Source: Arthrobacter sp. AZCC_0090
GTDB taxonomy: Bacteria > Actinomycetota > Actinomycetes > Actinomycetales > Micrococcaceae
Length of the DNA: 64,000 nt
Assembly (NCBI RefSeq): GCF_014207375.1
Contig: NZ_JACHEE010000011.1
Coordinates: 1 to 64,000, forward strand
Direction of reading: 5' to 3'
In this document: positions 1 through 8,871 of the stretch, piece after piece
How the letters are laid out: each line of letters begins with the position of its first letter
Position numbering within the stretch: position 1 is the first letter of the stretch
The notes under the pieces: generated by a model
The model's input: only the letters and a program-made list of their open reading frames with translations
Told to the model about the DNA's origin: nothing
Databases searched by the model: none
Made by a program: the position numbers and the translations under genes

Positions 1-699
1 ATCCCGACCGCCAACAACGACGCGTCCCCCGGCGAACGCGACGACATCGAGGCCGCCGCCCTCTACGAGCTCCTCGAGACCCAGGTGGCCCCGCGTTTCT
101 ACGGTTCCACGGTCTCCGAGCACGCCGGCGCCGCAGGTCCCTCCCAGTCCGCCCCGGAGGCCATCCCGACGCACTGGGTGTCCATGATCAAGCACACCCT
201 GGCCCACCTCGGCCCGGCAGTCTCGGCCGAACGCATGCTCCAGGACTACGTCAACATGCTGTACCGTCCGGCAGCGGAATCGGGACGCCGTGCCGTAGCC
301 GGTTCATTCAAGGAAGCGAAGGAACTGGCAGCCTGGATCACCAAGATCCGCAATGCCTGGCCACAGTTGATCGTGGAACACGTCGATTCCGTCGGCGTCA
401 CCGAGGAGCCACAGATCGGCGACACACTCCAGGTCAACGCCTACATTGCTCTGCATACCCTGACGCCGGACGACGTCAGCGTGGAGGTGGCCTACGGGCG
501 GGCGGAAGAAAGCGATGAGCTGGAAGACATCGCCGTGGCCGAACTGAGCTCGTTCGAGGACCTTGGCAATGGGCGCCACCTGTTCACCGGCTACATCCTG
601 ATCAACCGCTCCGGATCCTTCGGCTATACCGTCCGGGTGTTCCCGAAGCACCCCTCCCTGGCGTCCAAGGCCGAACTGGGCCTGATCGTCAACGCGTAA
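1..699 (+). CDS. glgP: Alpha-glucan (glycogen/maltodextrin) phosphorylase, C-terminal 232 residues, 5' end outside window
   Basis: The reading frame is open from base 1 and ends at the TAA at 697-699, so only the C-terminal part is in the window. The tail SGSFGYTVRVFPKHP followed by AELGLIVNA is the characteristic end of the long actinobacterial GlgP type, which releases glucose-1-phosphate from glycogen or maltodextrins by phosphorolysis. A GTG at 85 is internal and is not a start. The PLP-binding lysine and active site lie upstream and cannot be seen. The convergent neighbour glgX is a debranching enzyme, so the two ends meet in a glycogen-breakdown neighbourhood. The family call rests on the C-terminal signature only. 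Confidence 0.85.
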   Translation: MPTANNDASPGERDDIEAAALYELLETQVAPRFYGSTVSEHAGAAGPSQSAPEAIPTHWVSMIKHTLAHLGPAVSAERMLQDYVNMLYRPAAESGRRAVAGSFKEAKELAAWITKIRNAWPQLIVEHVDSVGVTEEPQIGDTLQVNAYIALHTLTPDDVSVEVAYGRAEESDELEDIAVAELSSFEDLGNGRHLFTGYILINRSGSFGYTVRVFPKHPSLASKAELGLIVNA

Positions 700-713
700 C
701 GGCCACGGCGGGC

Positions 714-733
714 GGGTGGGCTCACGCCCATCC
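714..733. terminator. Short hairpin between convergent glgP and barstar genes
   Basis: GGGTGGGC and GCCCATCC form an 8-bp stem (one G-U pair) around the loop TCAC. It lies between the glgP stop and the leftward barstar stop. There is no clear T-tract, so termination is only plausible. Confidence 0.35.
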
Positions 734-747
734 GGCCGCCACGGGTA

Positions 748-1107
748 CTACTGCTGAAAGACCGCGATGACGGCGATGTCACGCCCAGAGTAGGATTCGG
801 CGTCCTGGAGGATTTCACAGACCACGCCGAAGGACCGGTCCGTCCGATAGGCCGCCGGGACCTGCCAAATCAGCGTGACGGGCGGCTGGTCATCCTCGGA
901 CACACTGTCTGCGAAATCGTGGAGTGAGTCGTTGAGGGCGTCCAGGTTCACGCCGTAGTACTCGGGGAAATCGAGCACCTGGCCGAAGACCTCCAGGACT
1001 GACTGCTTGCTTGCTGCCGGGGGCACCATCACGGTGCGACGGCCGGCGTCGGACACTTGCTCCTGCAGTTCTTCCAGTGTCCAGGTGTCTGCGGAATAGA
1101 TCTTCAT
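748..1107 (-). CDS. Barstar-family ribonuclease inhibitor
   Basis: A 119-residue protein starting MKIYSADTWT. The central segment FPEYYGVNLDALNDSLHDF matches the barstar helix-loop that plugs the active site of barnase-type RNases, and the length is typical. The frame stays open upstream, but that part overlaps the RNase gene, and the ATG at 1107 gives the canonical barstar N-terminus. It begins 7 bases after the stop of the RNase gene and is almost certainly co-transcribed and translationally coupled with it, so its likely job is to protect the cytoplasm from RNase that has not been exported. The pairing is inferred from adjacency and family knowledge. Confidence 0.85.
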   Translation of the reverse strand: MKIYSADTWTLEELQEQVSDAGRRTVMVPPAASKQSVLEVFGQVLDFPEYYGVNLDALNDSLHDFADSVSEDDQPPVTLIWQVPAAYRTDRSFGVVCEILQDAESYSGRDIAVIAVFQQ

Positions 1108-1114
1108 GGTGCCC

Positions 1115-1612
1115 CTACTTGCCTTCGACGATGAACTTGAATGTAGCGTAGTGATCCGGCGTGTAGAACTTCCCGCCGTCCTTGCCCGTGATGATCCGCT
1201 GCGCGCCCCGGTCCGCTTCGCCGGGGGTCTTGACCGTGTACTCCTGATAGAAGCCGCTGGCCTTCTTGGGGAGCAATCCTTCGAAATTTCCGAAGTTGAT
1301 TCCATCCCGTTCGTAAGGATACGGTCCGCCCTTTGCGATGAGGGCCAACGTTTGCTGGGCCTCCTTCGGCAGTTGGGAGGCGTTCACGGCCGGCAGGCCG
1401 GACGTGTTCGTGGCCGGCCCAGTGCTTGCCGGCGCCGAAGACCGAGCCGGCGCGGCGTTTGCGCTAGTTCGGACACTGGAGGTGCCGACGTCGGCGTCCT
1501 TCAGCGCCGTTCCGCCCACGACGCTGCCGCCAACAACGGCCAGCACCAGCACGACGGCGGCAACCACCAGCCCGGCCAGGGTCAACAGGAGCCGGTTTCT
1601 GTTCCTGCTCAT
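1115..1612 (-). CDS. Secreted guanyl-specific ribonuclease, RNase Sa / barnase family
   Basis: 165 residues. The basic N-terminus and hydrophobic stretch at about 8-33 are a signal peptide or signal anchor. Residues about 40-75 are an S/T/A/P-rich linker, and 80-165 are the RNase domain. The domain follows RNase Sa closely (GGPYPYERDG, FYQEYTV, RGAQRIITG, DHYATF). The expected catalytic residues are present: Glu124, Arg135, Arg139 and His154. It should cleave RNA 3' of guanosine outside the cell. The start lies 12 bases after the glgX stop and the stop 7 bases before barstar, forming a glgX-RNase-barstar run. Whether the protein is released or stays membrane-tethered cannot be told from sequence. 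Confidence 0.88.
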   Translation of the reverse strand: MSRNRNRLLLTLAGLVVAAVVLVLAVVGGSVVGGTALKDADVGTSSVRTSANAAPARSSAPASTGPATNTSGLPAVNASQLPKEAQQTLALIAKGGPYPYERDGINFGNFEGLLPKKASGFYQEYTVKTPGEADRGAQRIITGKDGGKFYTPDHYATFKFIVEGK

Positions 1613-1624
1613 CGGTACTGGATC

Positions 1625-3730
1625 CTAGGTGCGGTAGACGTTGATGGTGTTGCCTTGGACCACTTCCCGCTCGCCCGCTGCAACCAGCGCTCCCTGCCTG
1701 CGGTCATTGAGCTCGGAGGTTGTCATGCGCAGCTCGAACATACGGCCTCCCGCGCCCGATTCCGCGATCAGTTTGGGCAGGACGATCTTCTTGTCGTCCT
1801 TGTTCCCGTTGATCACGATCAGGCCGCGGTAGGCGCCGCCTTCCGAACTCATGAGGAGTTGCACAATCCGCAGCGAGGGATCGTGCCAACGGGCGGCCGT
1901 CATAGGCTGGCCCTTGTCGTCAAACCAATCAAGGCCCGTCCGGCTATCCGGGAAGCCCTCGTCCTGCGCCTGCAGGAAGTCCTTGCGGAGCCGGACCACC
2001 CGTTTTGTGCTCCGCAGCATCTCATGGGACTCGGGTGTCTGGGTCCAGTCGATCCATGTGAGCGGGTTGTCTTGGCAGTAGGCGTTGTTGTTGCCCTGCT
2101 GCGTGCGTCCGAGCTCGTCGCCGGCAGTGATCATGGGTACGCCGATGGAGAGCATCAACGTGGTCATGAGGTTGCGCTTGGAAAGGGCACGCGCGGCGAG
2201 GATCGTCTCGTTTTCCGTCCGGCCTTCGAATCCGTGGTTGTAGCTTCGGTTGTCGCTGTGGCCGTCACGGTTTTGCTCGCCGTTGGCCTCGTTGTGCTTG
2301 CGGTCGTAGGACACCAGGTCGGCAAGGGTGAAGCCGTCATGGGCGGTGATGAAGTTCAGCGAGGCGAGCCTTGAGCGTCCCGAAGGTTCAAAGACCCGGG
2401 CAGAGCCTGTTAAGGCGTCGGCCAGGACTCCCACGCTGCCCCCGGACATCCCGGCGTCAGCAGCGCCGCGGTCCGAGAGCCAGAAGCGGCGTACGCCGTC
2501 GCGGAAGTGATCGTTCCAGTCCACCCATCCTTTGGGGAACCGCCCGGTCTGCCAGCCGCCGTAGCCCACATCCCATGGTTCGGAAATGAGCTTGGACTTG
2601 GAAAGCACCGGGTCCTCGGCGATCCGGGTGAGGAAAGGGTGCTGGGGATCGAACTCATTGCCCGCGTTGCGGCACAGGGTCACGGCAAGGTCGAAGCGAA
2701 AGCCGTCGATGTGGAATTCGTCCACCCAATAGCGCAGCGAATCAATGGCCAGATCCACTACCCTGGGCTCGGCGAAGTCGAGGGTGTTGCCGCAACCGGT
2801 GGTATCAAGGTAGCGGCCGTGGGCATCGTGGCGATAGTACTGTTGCTCACCCAGGCCCCTGAAACTGAAGGTGTCGCCGTCGGGCCCGCCTTCCGCCGTG
2901 TGGTTGTAGACGACGTCGAGGATCACTTCGATCCCGGCGGAATGCAGCAGTTTCACCATGCCCTTGAATTCGTCCTGGACAGCATGCGGTCCGGCCAGTT
3001 GCGCGGCTTGCGTGGCATAGTCCGCGTGGGGAGCAAAGAACGCGGCGGTGTTATAACCCCAATAGTTGGTCAGGCCCAGATTTTGCAGGTGCTGTTCGTC
3101 TACGTGGAAATGGATGGGCAGCAATTGAACGGACGTCACACCCAACGATTGGAAGTGCTCAATCATGGCCGGGTGTGCCATGCCGGCATACGTTCCGCGG
3201 AGGTGCTCGGGGATATCCGGATGCAGCATGCTTTGGCCGCGGACATGCGCCTCGTAGACAATGGTGTCCCGCCACGGGGTGCGAAGCGGGCCGTCGTCAC
3301 CCCAATCAAAGGCCGAGTCCATGCGGACTGAGCTCAGCAGCTCCCCGCGTTGGTGTACCGCCCGGCCGTAAGGATCGAGCAGCAGCGGTTCGGCGTCGTC
3401 GGCGTCAAAATCCGGAGCAGGAACGGAGAGTGGCAGCGCGTCCCCAACCGGCGCGGCGCGGAAGCCGTACTGTGTGCCAGGCGGCAGCCCGTCCACGATG
3501 CCGTAATGAACACCATCGGCGAACCTGGGCAACGTGTGGACCTTCCAGGAGTCCCCGGGGGCCTTGTAGGCGATTTCGACTCGAGTGAGACCCGGGGCCC
3601 AGACGGCGACGTTGACCCTGTCGGCCGGGCTGTGTCCGTCGAGGCTCCCAGGCCGCGGAATACTCAACCCGAGCGGCGATGGCCGCGAGGCGTCCACTGT
3701 AGATGCTGTGTCAAAAATCGGCATAACCAT
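1625..3730 (-). CDS. glgX: Glycogen debranching enzyme GlgX (isoamylase-type GH13)
   Basis: 701 residues. An N-terminal CBM48-like domain (about 20-110) precedes a GH13 (beta/alpha)8 barrel. GH13 signatures are visible: DVVYNHT (272-278), DGFRFDLA with nucleophile Asp347, ISEPWDVG with acid/base Glu384, and TAHDGFT with His464-Asp465. It hydrolyses alpha-1,6 branches of phosphorylase-limit dextrin and complements the neighbouring glgP. A TAAACT hexamer sits 8 bases before the ATG at 3730 with no Shine-Dalgarno, suggesting a leaderless start; the next ATG is only two codons in. Downstream it runs straight into the RNase and barstar genes. Confidence 0.95.
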   Translation of the reverse strand: MVMPIFDTASTVDASRPSPLGLSIPRPGSLDGHSPADRVNVAVWAPGLTRVEIAYKAPGDSWKVHTLPRFADGVHYGIVDGLPPGTQYGFRAAPVGDALPLSVPAPDFDADDAEPLLLDPYGRAVHQRGELLSSVRMDSAFDWGDDGPLRTPWRDTIVYEAHVRGQSMLHPDIPEHLRGTYAGMAHPAMIEHFQSLGVTSVQLLPIHFHVDEQHLQNLGLTNYWGYNTAAFFAPHADYATQAAQLAGPHAVQDEFKGMVKLLHSAGIEVILDVVYNHTAEGGPDGDTFSFRGLGEQQYYRHDAHGRYLDTTGCGNTLDFAEPRVVDLAIDSLRYWVDEFHIDGFRFDLAVTLCRNAGNEFDPQHPFLTRIAEDPVLSKSKLISEPWDVGYGGWQTGRFPKGWVDWNDHFRDGVRRFWLSDRGAADAGMSGGSVGVLADALTGSARVFEPSGRSRLASLNFITAHDGFTLADLVSYDRKHNEANGEQNRDGHSDNRSYNHGFEGRTENETILAARALSKRNLMTTLMLSIGVPMITAGDELGRTQQGNNNAYCQDNPLTWIDWTQTPESHEMLRSTKRVVRLRKDFLQAQDEGFPDSRTGLDWFDDKGQPMTAARWHDPSLRIVQLLMSSEGGAYRGLIVINGNKDDKKIVLPKLIAESGAGGRMFELRMTTSELNDRRQGALVAAGEREVVQGNTINVYRT

Positions 3731-3738
3731 TAGTTGAG

Positions 3739-3744
3739 AGTTTA
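3739..3744 (-). promoter_or_regulatory. Candidate -10 (TAAACT) for leaderless glgX
   Basis: TANNNT hexamer 8 bases upstream of the glgX ATG. No ribosome-binding sequence lies between it and the start. Confidence 0.4.
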
Positions 3745-4011
3745 GTCTCCGACGCCAATTCTCCCGCGCTCGCGACTCATATGACAGTGCGCATGCCCGG
3801 CGATCGCCACGCCGCTTGCGGCCTCAGCGAACGAAAACATGCCGCTCACCTGCTTAAACGTCGCACTGTCCGGTTTCTGACACGTTGAGCGAAACGGGAC
3901 GCTGCCCTGATTGTGTCGAATGAGCCGAATGAACCCGTCCACACCTGGATGAGTTCGTATCCTCCTCACGGTCGTTGCATACTTTGGCTATACACCAATG
4001 TGGAGGTAATT

Positions 4012-4824
4012 GTGCGAATCGCCCTTGCTCAAATCATCAGCGGCCGCGAGTTGGCAGACAACCTGGCCCTGTTGGAGGACTATGCCCGTCGGGCCAAAGA
4101 AGGCGGCGCCGAGCTGGTGGTCTTCCCGGAAGCGACCATGCGGGCGTTCGGGAATTCCCTGCTCGACATCGCCGAGCCCCTGGATGGGCCGTGGGCCAGC
4201 CGGGTGCGGGAGATTGCCCAGGAACTTGGGATCGTGATCGTGGCCGGAATGTTCACGCCCGGGGTTTCATCCGATGGCAGCGGCAACGGCAAAGTCAGGA
4301 ACACCCTGATCGCCACCGGGCCGGGAGTAGAGGCCAACTACGACAAGATCCATCTCTTCGACGCCTTCGGCTTTGCGGAATCGGACACCGTTGATGCAGG
4401 CACCGATCCAGTGACGTTCGATGCCGGAGGCCTCACCTTCGGCCTGGCCACCTGCTACGACGTTCGATTCCCAGCCCTCTTTACCGCCAACGCCGATCGC
4501 GGTGCCGAAGTGAACATTGTGTCCGCATCCTGGGGCGCAGGGCCAGGCAAAGCCGAACAATGGAAGCTGCTTGCGCGTGCCCGGGCGATCGACACCACAA
4601 CCTTCGTGCTCGCATGCGGCCAAGGCGACCCCGCGAGCCAAGGCATCGAGCCCAAAGGTGCCGCGCCCACCGGGGTGGGGCACTCCGTCGTCGTGTCCCC
4701 CTTGGGCGCCGTGCTGGAAGAGCTCGACGCCGGGCCTGGCCTCTTGTTCGCGGAGCTGGATGCCGCCGTCGTCGAGGACGCGAGGGTCAAGCTCCCGGTC
4801 CTGGCGAACCGCCGCGACTTCTAA
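4012..4824 (+). CDS. Carbon-nitrogen hydrolase (nitrilase superfamily amidohydrolase)
   Basis: 270 residues beginning VRIALAQIISGRE. The GTG at 4012 is chosen because GGAGG at 4002-4006 lies 5 bases upstream; the frame extends 33 codons further but without family similarity. The nitrilase triad is complete: Glu40 in VVFPEATM, Lys112 in NYDKIHLFD and Cys148 in ATCYDVRFP. Such proteins hydrolyse small amides, for example omega-amidase (Nit2-like) or deaminated-glutathione amidase activity; the substrate cannot be fixed from sequence. It is transcribed away from glgX and followed by a strong palindrome. Cytosolic. Confidence 0.88.
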   Translation: MRIALAQIISGRELADNLALLEDYARRAKEGGAELVVFPEATMRAFGNSLLDIAEPLDGPWASRVREIAQELGIVIVAGMFTPGVSSDGSGNGKVRNTLIATGPGVEANYDKIHLFDAFGFAESDTVDAGTDPVTFDAGGLTFGLATCYDVRFPALFTANADRGAEVNIVSASWGAGPGKAEQWKLLARARAIDTTTFVLACGQGDPASQGIEPKGAAPTGVGHSVVVSPLGAVLEELDAGPGLLFAELDAAVVEDARVKLPVLANRRDF

Positions 4825-4843
4825 GGCGACTTCCAAGGGGAAC

Positions 4844-4912
4844 AGCAACGCCCGCTCACTATGAAGAAGTGAGCGGGCGTTGCTGGTTTTGGCACTATAA
4901 GTGAGCGGGCGT
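4844..4912. repeat. Palindromic repeat / terminator: perfect 17-bp hairpin plus a third partial copy
   Basis: AGCAACGCCCGCTCACT at 4844-4860 and its exact reverse complement at 4868-4884 enclose a 7-base loop and are followed by GGTTTT. A third copy of the core, AGTGAGCGGGCGT, follows at 4900-4912. The hairpin can terminate the hydrolase transcript. The extra copy suggests a mobile or REP-like palindromic word rather than a plain terminator. Confidence 0.75.
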
Positions 4913-4937
4913 CGGCGGCGTGCCGCCACCCATTTTG

Positions 4938-5933
4938 CTACTTGGCGGCGCGCTGCCTTGAGACTTCGTACAGGGAGATGCCCACAGCCATGGAGGCGTT
5001 GAGCGATTCCATAGCCGAGTCGATCGGGATGGAAATGATCTGGTCGCAGTTTTCGCGGACCAGGCGGCTGAGGCCCTTGCCCTCGGAACCCACCACGATA
5101 CAGACGGGATCGGTGGCCAAGGAGAGATCCGGCAGCGAGACGTCGCCGTCGCCATCGAGGCCCAGCACGAAGATGCCCATCTGCTTGAACTGCTTCAGGG
5201 CGTTATTCAGATTGGCCGCACGGGCCACCGGAACGCGGACTGCCGCGCCGGCGCTGGTCTTCCATGCCGACGCTGTGACACCGACGGAGCGGCGCTCGGG
5301 CACAATCACGCCGTGGCCGCTGAAGGCGGAAACGGAGCGGATGATGGCGCCCAGGTTGCGGGGATCGGTGATGCCGTCCAGCGCAACGAAGAGGGGCGCG
5401 TTGGGAATGTAGCCCTTCTTCCACTTAGCGACCGTCTGCTCGGCGAGATCGTACGCGTCTTCGTATTCGTACGGCGGGATCTGCAGGACGAGGCCCTGGT
5501 GCACGGCGTCATCGGTCATGCGGTCCAGCTCAGGCTTGCCGGTTTCCAGCAGCGGGATGCCACGTTCGGCAGCGAGCTTGAGGGACTCCTTGACGCGGTC
5601 GTCCATCTCGATCCGGATGGCAACGTGCAGCGCCTTCGCGGGGATTCCGGCGCGGAGCGCCTCCACCACGGAGTTGCGTCCAGTGACTACTTCCTCAGTA
5701 GCGCGGCCCTTCGGACCTGAGCGGGCGCCCGGGTTGGAGCGGCTGGTGCCGCCTGCCGCGCGCTTGGCAGCCGAACGCTCGGCAAGCTGCTTGCTCTTGT
5801 ACGCCTTGTGGTATTCGCGGTCCTCGGCTTTGGGGGTTGGACCCCGGCCTTCCAAGGCCTTTCGACCGTGGCCACCGGTTCCAGTGGTGGGGCCCTTCTT
5901 GTTCTTGACAGCCCGGCGACCGTTGTTGGCCAT
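4938..5933 (-). CDS. rlmB: 23S rRNA (guanosine-2'-O-)-methyltransferase RlmB (SpoU/TrmH family)
   Basis: 331 residues from the ATG at 5933 (MANNGRRAVK), preceded by AGGGTGGA. A basic, disordered N-terminal extension (about 1-85) leads into an L30e-like substrate-binding domain (GRNSVVEALRAG) and a SPOUT knot domain. The three SpoU motifs are clear: LDGITDPRNLGAIIRS, IVVGSEGKGLSRLV and IPIDSAMESLNASMAVG. It methylates the 2'-OH of a 23S rRNA guanosine (G2251 in E. coli numbering). The long basic N-terminus is usual in actinobacterial members. It follows cysS in the conserved carD-ispD-ispF-cysS-rlmB order. Confidence 0.93.
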   Translation of the reverse strand: MANNGRRAVKNKKGPTTGTGGHGRKALEGRGPTPKAEDREYHKAYKSKQLAERSAAKRAAGGTSRSNPGARSGPKGRATEEVVTGRNSVVEALRAGIPAKALHVAIRIEMDDRVKESLKLAAERGIPLLETGKPELDRMTDDAVHQGLVLQIPPYEYEDAYDLAEQTVAKWKKGYIPNAPLFVALDGITDPRNLGAIIRSVSAFSGHGVIVPERRSVGVTASAWKTSAGAAVRVPVARAANLNNALKQFKQMGIFVLGLDGDGDVSLPDLSLATDPVCIVVGSEGKGLSRLVRENCDQIISIPIDSAMESLNASMAVGISLYEVSRQRAAK

Positions 5934-6012
5934 GAATTCCACCCTTGATTGTGTTGAGTACGTCTGCAATCAAGTCTACTGAATCAACTTAAATCGGGAC
6001 GACGACGGAATG

Positions 6013-7476
6013 TCAGTCCCGTTTCAGGCTCCAACTGGCGCCATCGGCGCCATCCTCGACGGCGATACCTGCCGCCGCGAGAGTGTCGCGGATCGCGTCG
6101 GAAGCCGCCCAATCCTTGTTGGCCCGCGCCTCGGCCCGCGCCTGCAACTGGGCTTCCACAAGGACTTCAAGGGCCTGGGCAGTCTCGGAGTTCTCCTGGA
6201 CTTCGCCGCGGACATCGTTGAGTCCAAGCACGGTGGTCATGGCCAGCACGGCTTGGAGCGCCTGCCGCGCCCCGGTGTCGTCACCGGACGCCAGCGCGGT
6301 GTTCCCAGCACGAACCGTTTCGTGCAGGGTACCCAGAGCCTGTGGCACGTTGAGATCGTCATCCATGGCAGCAGCAAAAGAGTCCGGCACCGGGCTCGAC
6401 GCGGGGTGCGCGGCGAATTCGCCACCGAACTTCTTGGAAGCCTTCGCAACGAAACCGTAGATGCGCTCTACGGCGGCCGCCGCCTCCTGAAGCGAGGTGG
6501 GCCGGTAGTCCAGGATGGAGCGGTACTGTGCCTGGCCTAGGTAGTACCGGACAACCCGTGGACTCGCGAGCTCGAGCATTTCTTCGGGGCTCACCGTGTT
6601 GCCCACCGACTTGGACATCTTTTCGCCCTCATAGGTGACCATGCCGTTGTGCAACCAGAAATTGGCGAAATCGTCGCCCGCGGCTTGGGACTGCGCCATC
6701 TCGTTTTCGTGGTGCGGGAAGCGCAAGTCCAAGCCGCCGCCGTGGATGTCGAACTGCTGGCCCAGGTACTTCGTTGCCATGGCCGAGCATTCAAGATGCC
6801 AACCTGGCCGGCCGGTTCCCCACGGCGAAACCCAGCTCGCCGTCGTCGGCTCCCCGTCTTTGGAACCCTTCCACAGCGCAAAGTCGCGGGGGTCGCGCTT
6901 CCTGCCGCTGAACTGAGGTTCGACGTCCGCCGCGCCCTGCATGTCGTCGATGTTCTGGCGCGTCAGGGAGCCGTACTTGCTCCAGGATCGGACGTCGAAG
7001 TAGACGTCCCCGGAGTCGTCCAGGGCGGGGTAGGCGTGGCCGCGGTCGATGAGCCTTTGGATGAGGGCGTGCATCTCCGGGATGTGGCCCGTGGCGCGCG
7101 GTTCGTAGGTAGGGCGGGAAACGCCGAGAACGTCGTAGGCCTGCTCGAATTCCTGCTCGTAGCGGTAAGCCAAAGCCCACCATTCTTCATTGGCTTTGGC
7201 TGTGGGCTCCTCGGCCCAGTCCGGCCCGAAAGACTGCAACGACTTGGCGAGGATCTTGTCGTCAATGTCCGTGACGTTGCGGATAACCGTGACGCGCAGC
7301 CCGCGGTATTCGAGCCAGCGGGTCAGCTGATCGAACGCGATCGCGGAACGGACATGTCCCACGTGCGGCATCCCCTGCACCGTGGCACCGCAGTAGTAGA
7401 CGCTGGCTTTGCCGGCTTCAAGGGGAACGAAGTCGCGGACTTCGGCGGATGCGGTGTCGTAAAAGCGCAGGGTCAC
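6013..7476 (-). CDS. cysS: Cysteinyl-tRNA synthetase
   Basis: 487 residues, class I aminoacyl-tRNA synthetase charging tRNA-Cys. Cys29 (YYCGATVQG) is the first zinc ligand, PHVGH is the HIGH signature, GWHLECSAM carries another zinc ligand and KMSKS is intact. The C-terminal DALR/anticodon-binding helices follow. The start is the GTG at 7476; TAATCT lies 6 bases upstream, so the message may be leaderless, although GGAG is also present very close to the start. It sits between ispF and rlmB as in many Actinobacteria. Confidence 0.96.
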   Translation of the reverse strand: MTLRFYDTASAEVRDFVPLEAGKASVYYCGATVQGMPHVGHVRSAIAFDQLTRWLEYRGLRVTVIRNVTDIDDKILAKSLQSFGPDWAEEPTAKANEEWWALAYRYEQEFEQAYDVLGVSRPTYEPRATGHIPEMHALIQRLIDRGHAYPALDDSGDVYFDVRSWSKYGSLTRQNIDDMQGAADVEPQFSGRKRDPRDFALWKGSKDGEPTTASWVSPWGTGRPGWHLECSAMATKYLGQQFDIHGGGLDLRFPHHENEMAQSQAAGDDFANFWLHNGMVTYEGEKMSKSVGNTVSPEEMLELASPRVVRYYLGQAQYRSILDYRPTSLQEAAAAVERIYGFVAKASKKFGGEFAAHPASSPVPDSFAAAMDDDLNVPQALGTLHETVRAGNTALASGDDTGARQALQAVLAMTTVLGLNDVRGEVQENSETAQALEVLVEAQLQARAEARANKDWAASDAIRDTLAAAGIAVEDGADGASWSLKRD

Positions 7477-7482
7477 GGCTCC

Positions 7483-7488
7483 AGATTA
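7483..7488 (-). promoter_or_regulatory. Candidate -10 (TAATCT) for leaderless cysS
   Basis: TANNNT hexamer separated from the cysS GTG by 6 bases, which would put the transcription start at or next to the start codon. Confidence 0.4.
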
Positions 7489-7533
7489 GCGGATGCGCAC
7501 CATCTGGCCTTGTTGCACACCATCTATCTCTGT

Positions 7534-8064
7534 TTAGGTGCCGTCGTTTGGGGTCGCTGCCGGCACGGCGTAGACGAGGGCCGTGGCGACGGCGGAAATG
7601 CCCTCGCCCCGCCCCGTGAAACCCAATCCATCGCTGGTGGTCGCCGTGACACTGACGGAAGCTCCTGCGGCGGCGCTGAGGACACGCTGCGATTCTTCAC
7701 GCCGCGGCGCGAATTTTGGTTTGTTGGCAACAAACTGCACTGCGACATTGCCGATTTCGAAACCGGCGTCGCGGACAATCCTGGCGGCCTCCCCCAGCAA
7801 CTTCGCTCCGGAAGCGCCGGCGAATTCGGGACGGTCGGTACCGAAATGCGTTCCCAAGTCACCAATGCCGCAAGCCGAGAAGAGCGCGTCAGCGGCCGCA
7901 TGGGCAACGCAATCGCCGTCGGAATGCCCGGACAGCCCGCGCTCCCCCTCCCACAACAGGCCGCCCAACCACAGCGGTTGCGGATCGTCCTCAGGTGCGT
8001 AGGCGTGCACGTCCACTCCGATGCCGGTGCGAGGCAGAATCATGGCTCCGTCCCGGGAGTTCAT
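7534..8064 (-). CDS. ispF: 2-C-methyl-D-erythritol 2,4-cyclodiphosphate synthase
   Basis: 176 residues. It cyclises the CDP-methylerythritol phosphate intermediate of the MEP isoprenoid pathway. Visible features are the metal-binding GIGVDVHAY, the HSDGDC segment with its metal histidine, [13 protein letters not shown], and [14 protein letters not shown] near the C-terminus. The ATG overlaps the ispD stop as TGATG, so the two genes are translationally coupled; a second ATG seven codons in (MILPRTGIG) matches the usual family N-terminus and is an alternative start. Active as a trimer in family members. Confidence 0.93.
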   Translation of the reverse strand: MNSRDGAMILPRTGIGVDVHAYAPEDDPQPLWLGGLLWEGERGLSGHSDGDCVAHAAADALFSACGIGDLGTHFGTDRPEFAGASGAKLLGEAARIVRDAGFEIGNVAVQFVANKPKFAPRREESQRVLSAAAGASVSVTATTSDGLGFTGRGEGISAVATALVYAVPAATPNDGT

Positions 8065-8846
8065 CAGCCTTCCACCCAGCGGACTCCGAGCGGGCCTTCC
8101 AGCAGGCCTTCGGCAATGATGAGGTCCAACGGCGTGGTGATTTTCAGCGATTGGCTGGCGCCCCGAACTGCGTGGACGGGCACGCCGAGGAGTTCCACAA
8201 GCATGGCGTCGTCCGTGACAGCCGCGGATTGGGCGTCGTCGAACCCTGCGGCCGCAGCATGGGCACGCATCAAGGTCTCATAGTCGAATCCCTGAGGAGT
8301 CTGAACAGCCCGTAATTGCTCCCTCGGGGCGGTGCCGGTGACGATCTCCGGCGCTATTCCGGCGTCGTCCCCGGCAGTTTCCACAACCATCTTGACGGTG
8401 TCCACCACCGGTATGGCGGGAATGACCGCTTTGGCCCCTGCGGAGAGCGCGACGGCAACGCGGTGGAAGACCCGATCGGGAGTCAGCGCGCGGGCAGCGT
8501 CGTGAACCAGCACGGCGCGCGTTCCCTCGAGCACCGCTTCGAGAGCGGCACGGACCGAGGCGGCGCGGGTGGACCCGCCGTCGACCACAGTAATCAACGG
8601 CCCGTCAGCGCCCAGTTCTTGCCGGAACTCCTCACAGAGCTCGCGCAGTTCCAGATCCCCTGCAGGGACCGCCACGCAAATCTGCCGGGCGACATCTGCC
8701 ATGGCGACTCCGCGGAGGGCATGGGCGAGGATGGCTTCGCCGCCCAACGGCACCTTTGCCTTGGGCATGCCGTAGCCAAGCCGCTCGCCAGAGCCTGCCG
8801 CAACGACGACGACGGCGGTGGCCTCGCGCTGGGATGGTGTAGTCAT
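8064..8846 (-). CDS. ispD: 2-C-methyl-D-erythritol 4-phosphate cytidylyltransferase
   Basis: 260 residues from the ATG at 8846 ([18 protein letters not shown]). The nucleotide-binding loop [19 protein letters not shown], the VHDAARALT segment and [11 protein letters not shown] are typical of IspD, which transfers CMP to MEP in the isoprenoid pathway. The open frame continues upstream through the carD terminator, so the longer version is rejected. TAGGCT sits 7 bases before this ATG, giving ispD-ispF its own leaderless promoter downstream of the carD hairpin. Confidence 0.93.
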   Translation of the reverse strand: MTTPSQREATAVVVVAAGSGERLGYGMPKAKVPLGGEAILAHALRGVAMADVARQICVAVPAGDLELRELCEEFRQELGADGPLITVVDGGSTRAASVRAALEAVLEGTRAVLVHDAARALTPDRVFHRVAVALSAGAKAVIPAIPVVDTVKMVVETAGDDAGIAPEIVTGTAPREQLRAVQTPQGFDYETLMRAHAAAAGFDDAQSAAVTDDAMLVELLGVPVHAVRGASQSLKITTPLDLIIAEGLLEGPLGVRWVEG

Positions 8847-8853
8847 GCGCTCA

Positions 8854-8859
8854 AGCCTA
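8854..8859 (-). promoter_or_regulatory. Candidate -10 (TAGGCT) for leaderless ispD-ispF
   Basis: TANNNT hexamer 7 bases before the ispD ATG, lying just past the carD terminator hairpin. Confidence 0.5.
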
Positions 8860-8871
8860 CGTGGCAAAAGG

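Noticed and set aside
1106..2374. A 422-codon open frame antisense to glgX and the RNase gene
   Set aside because: Low-complexity, Val/Gly/Arg-rich translation typical of antisense shadows; the minus-strand genes have all catalytic motifs.
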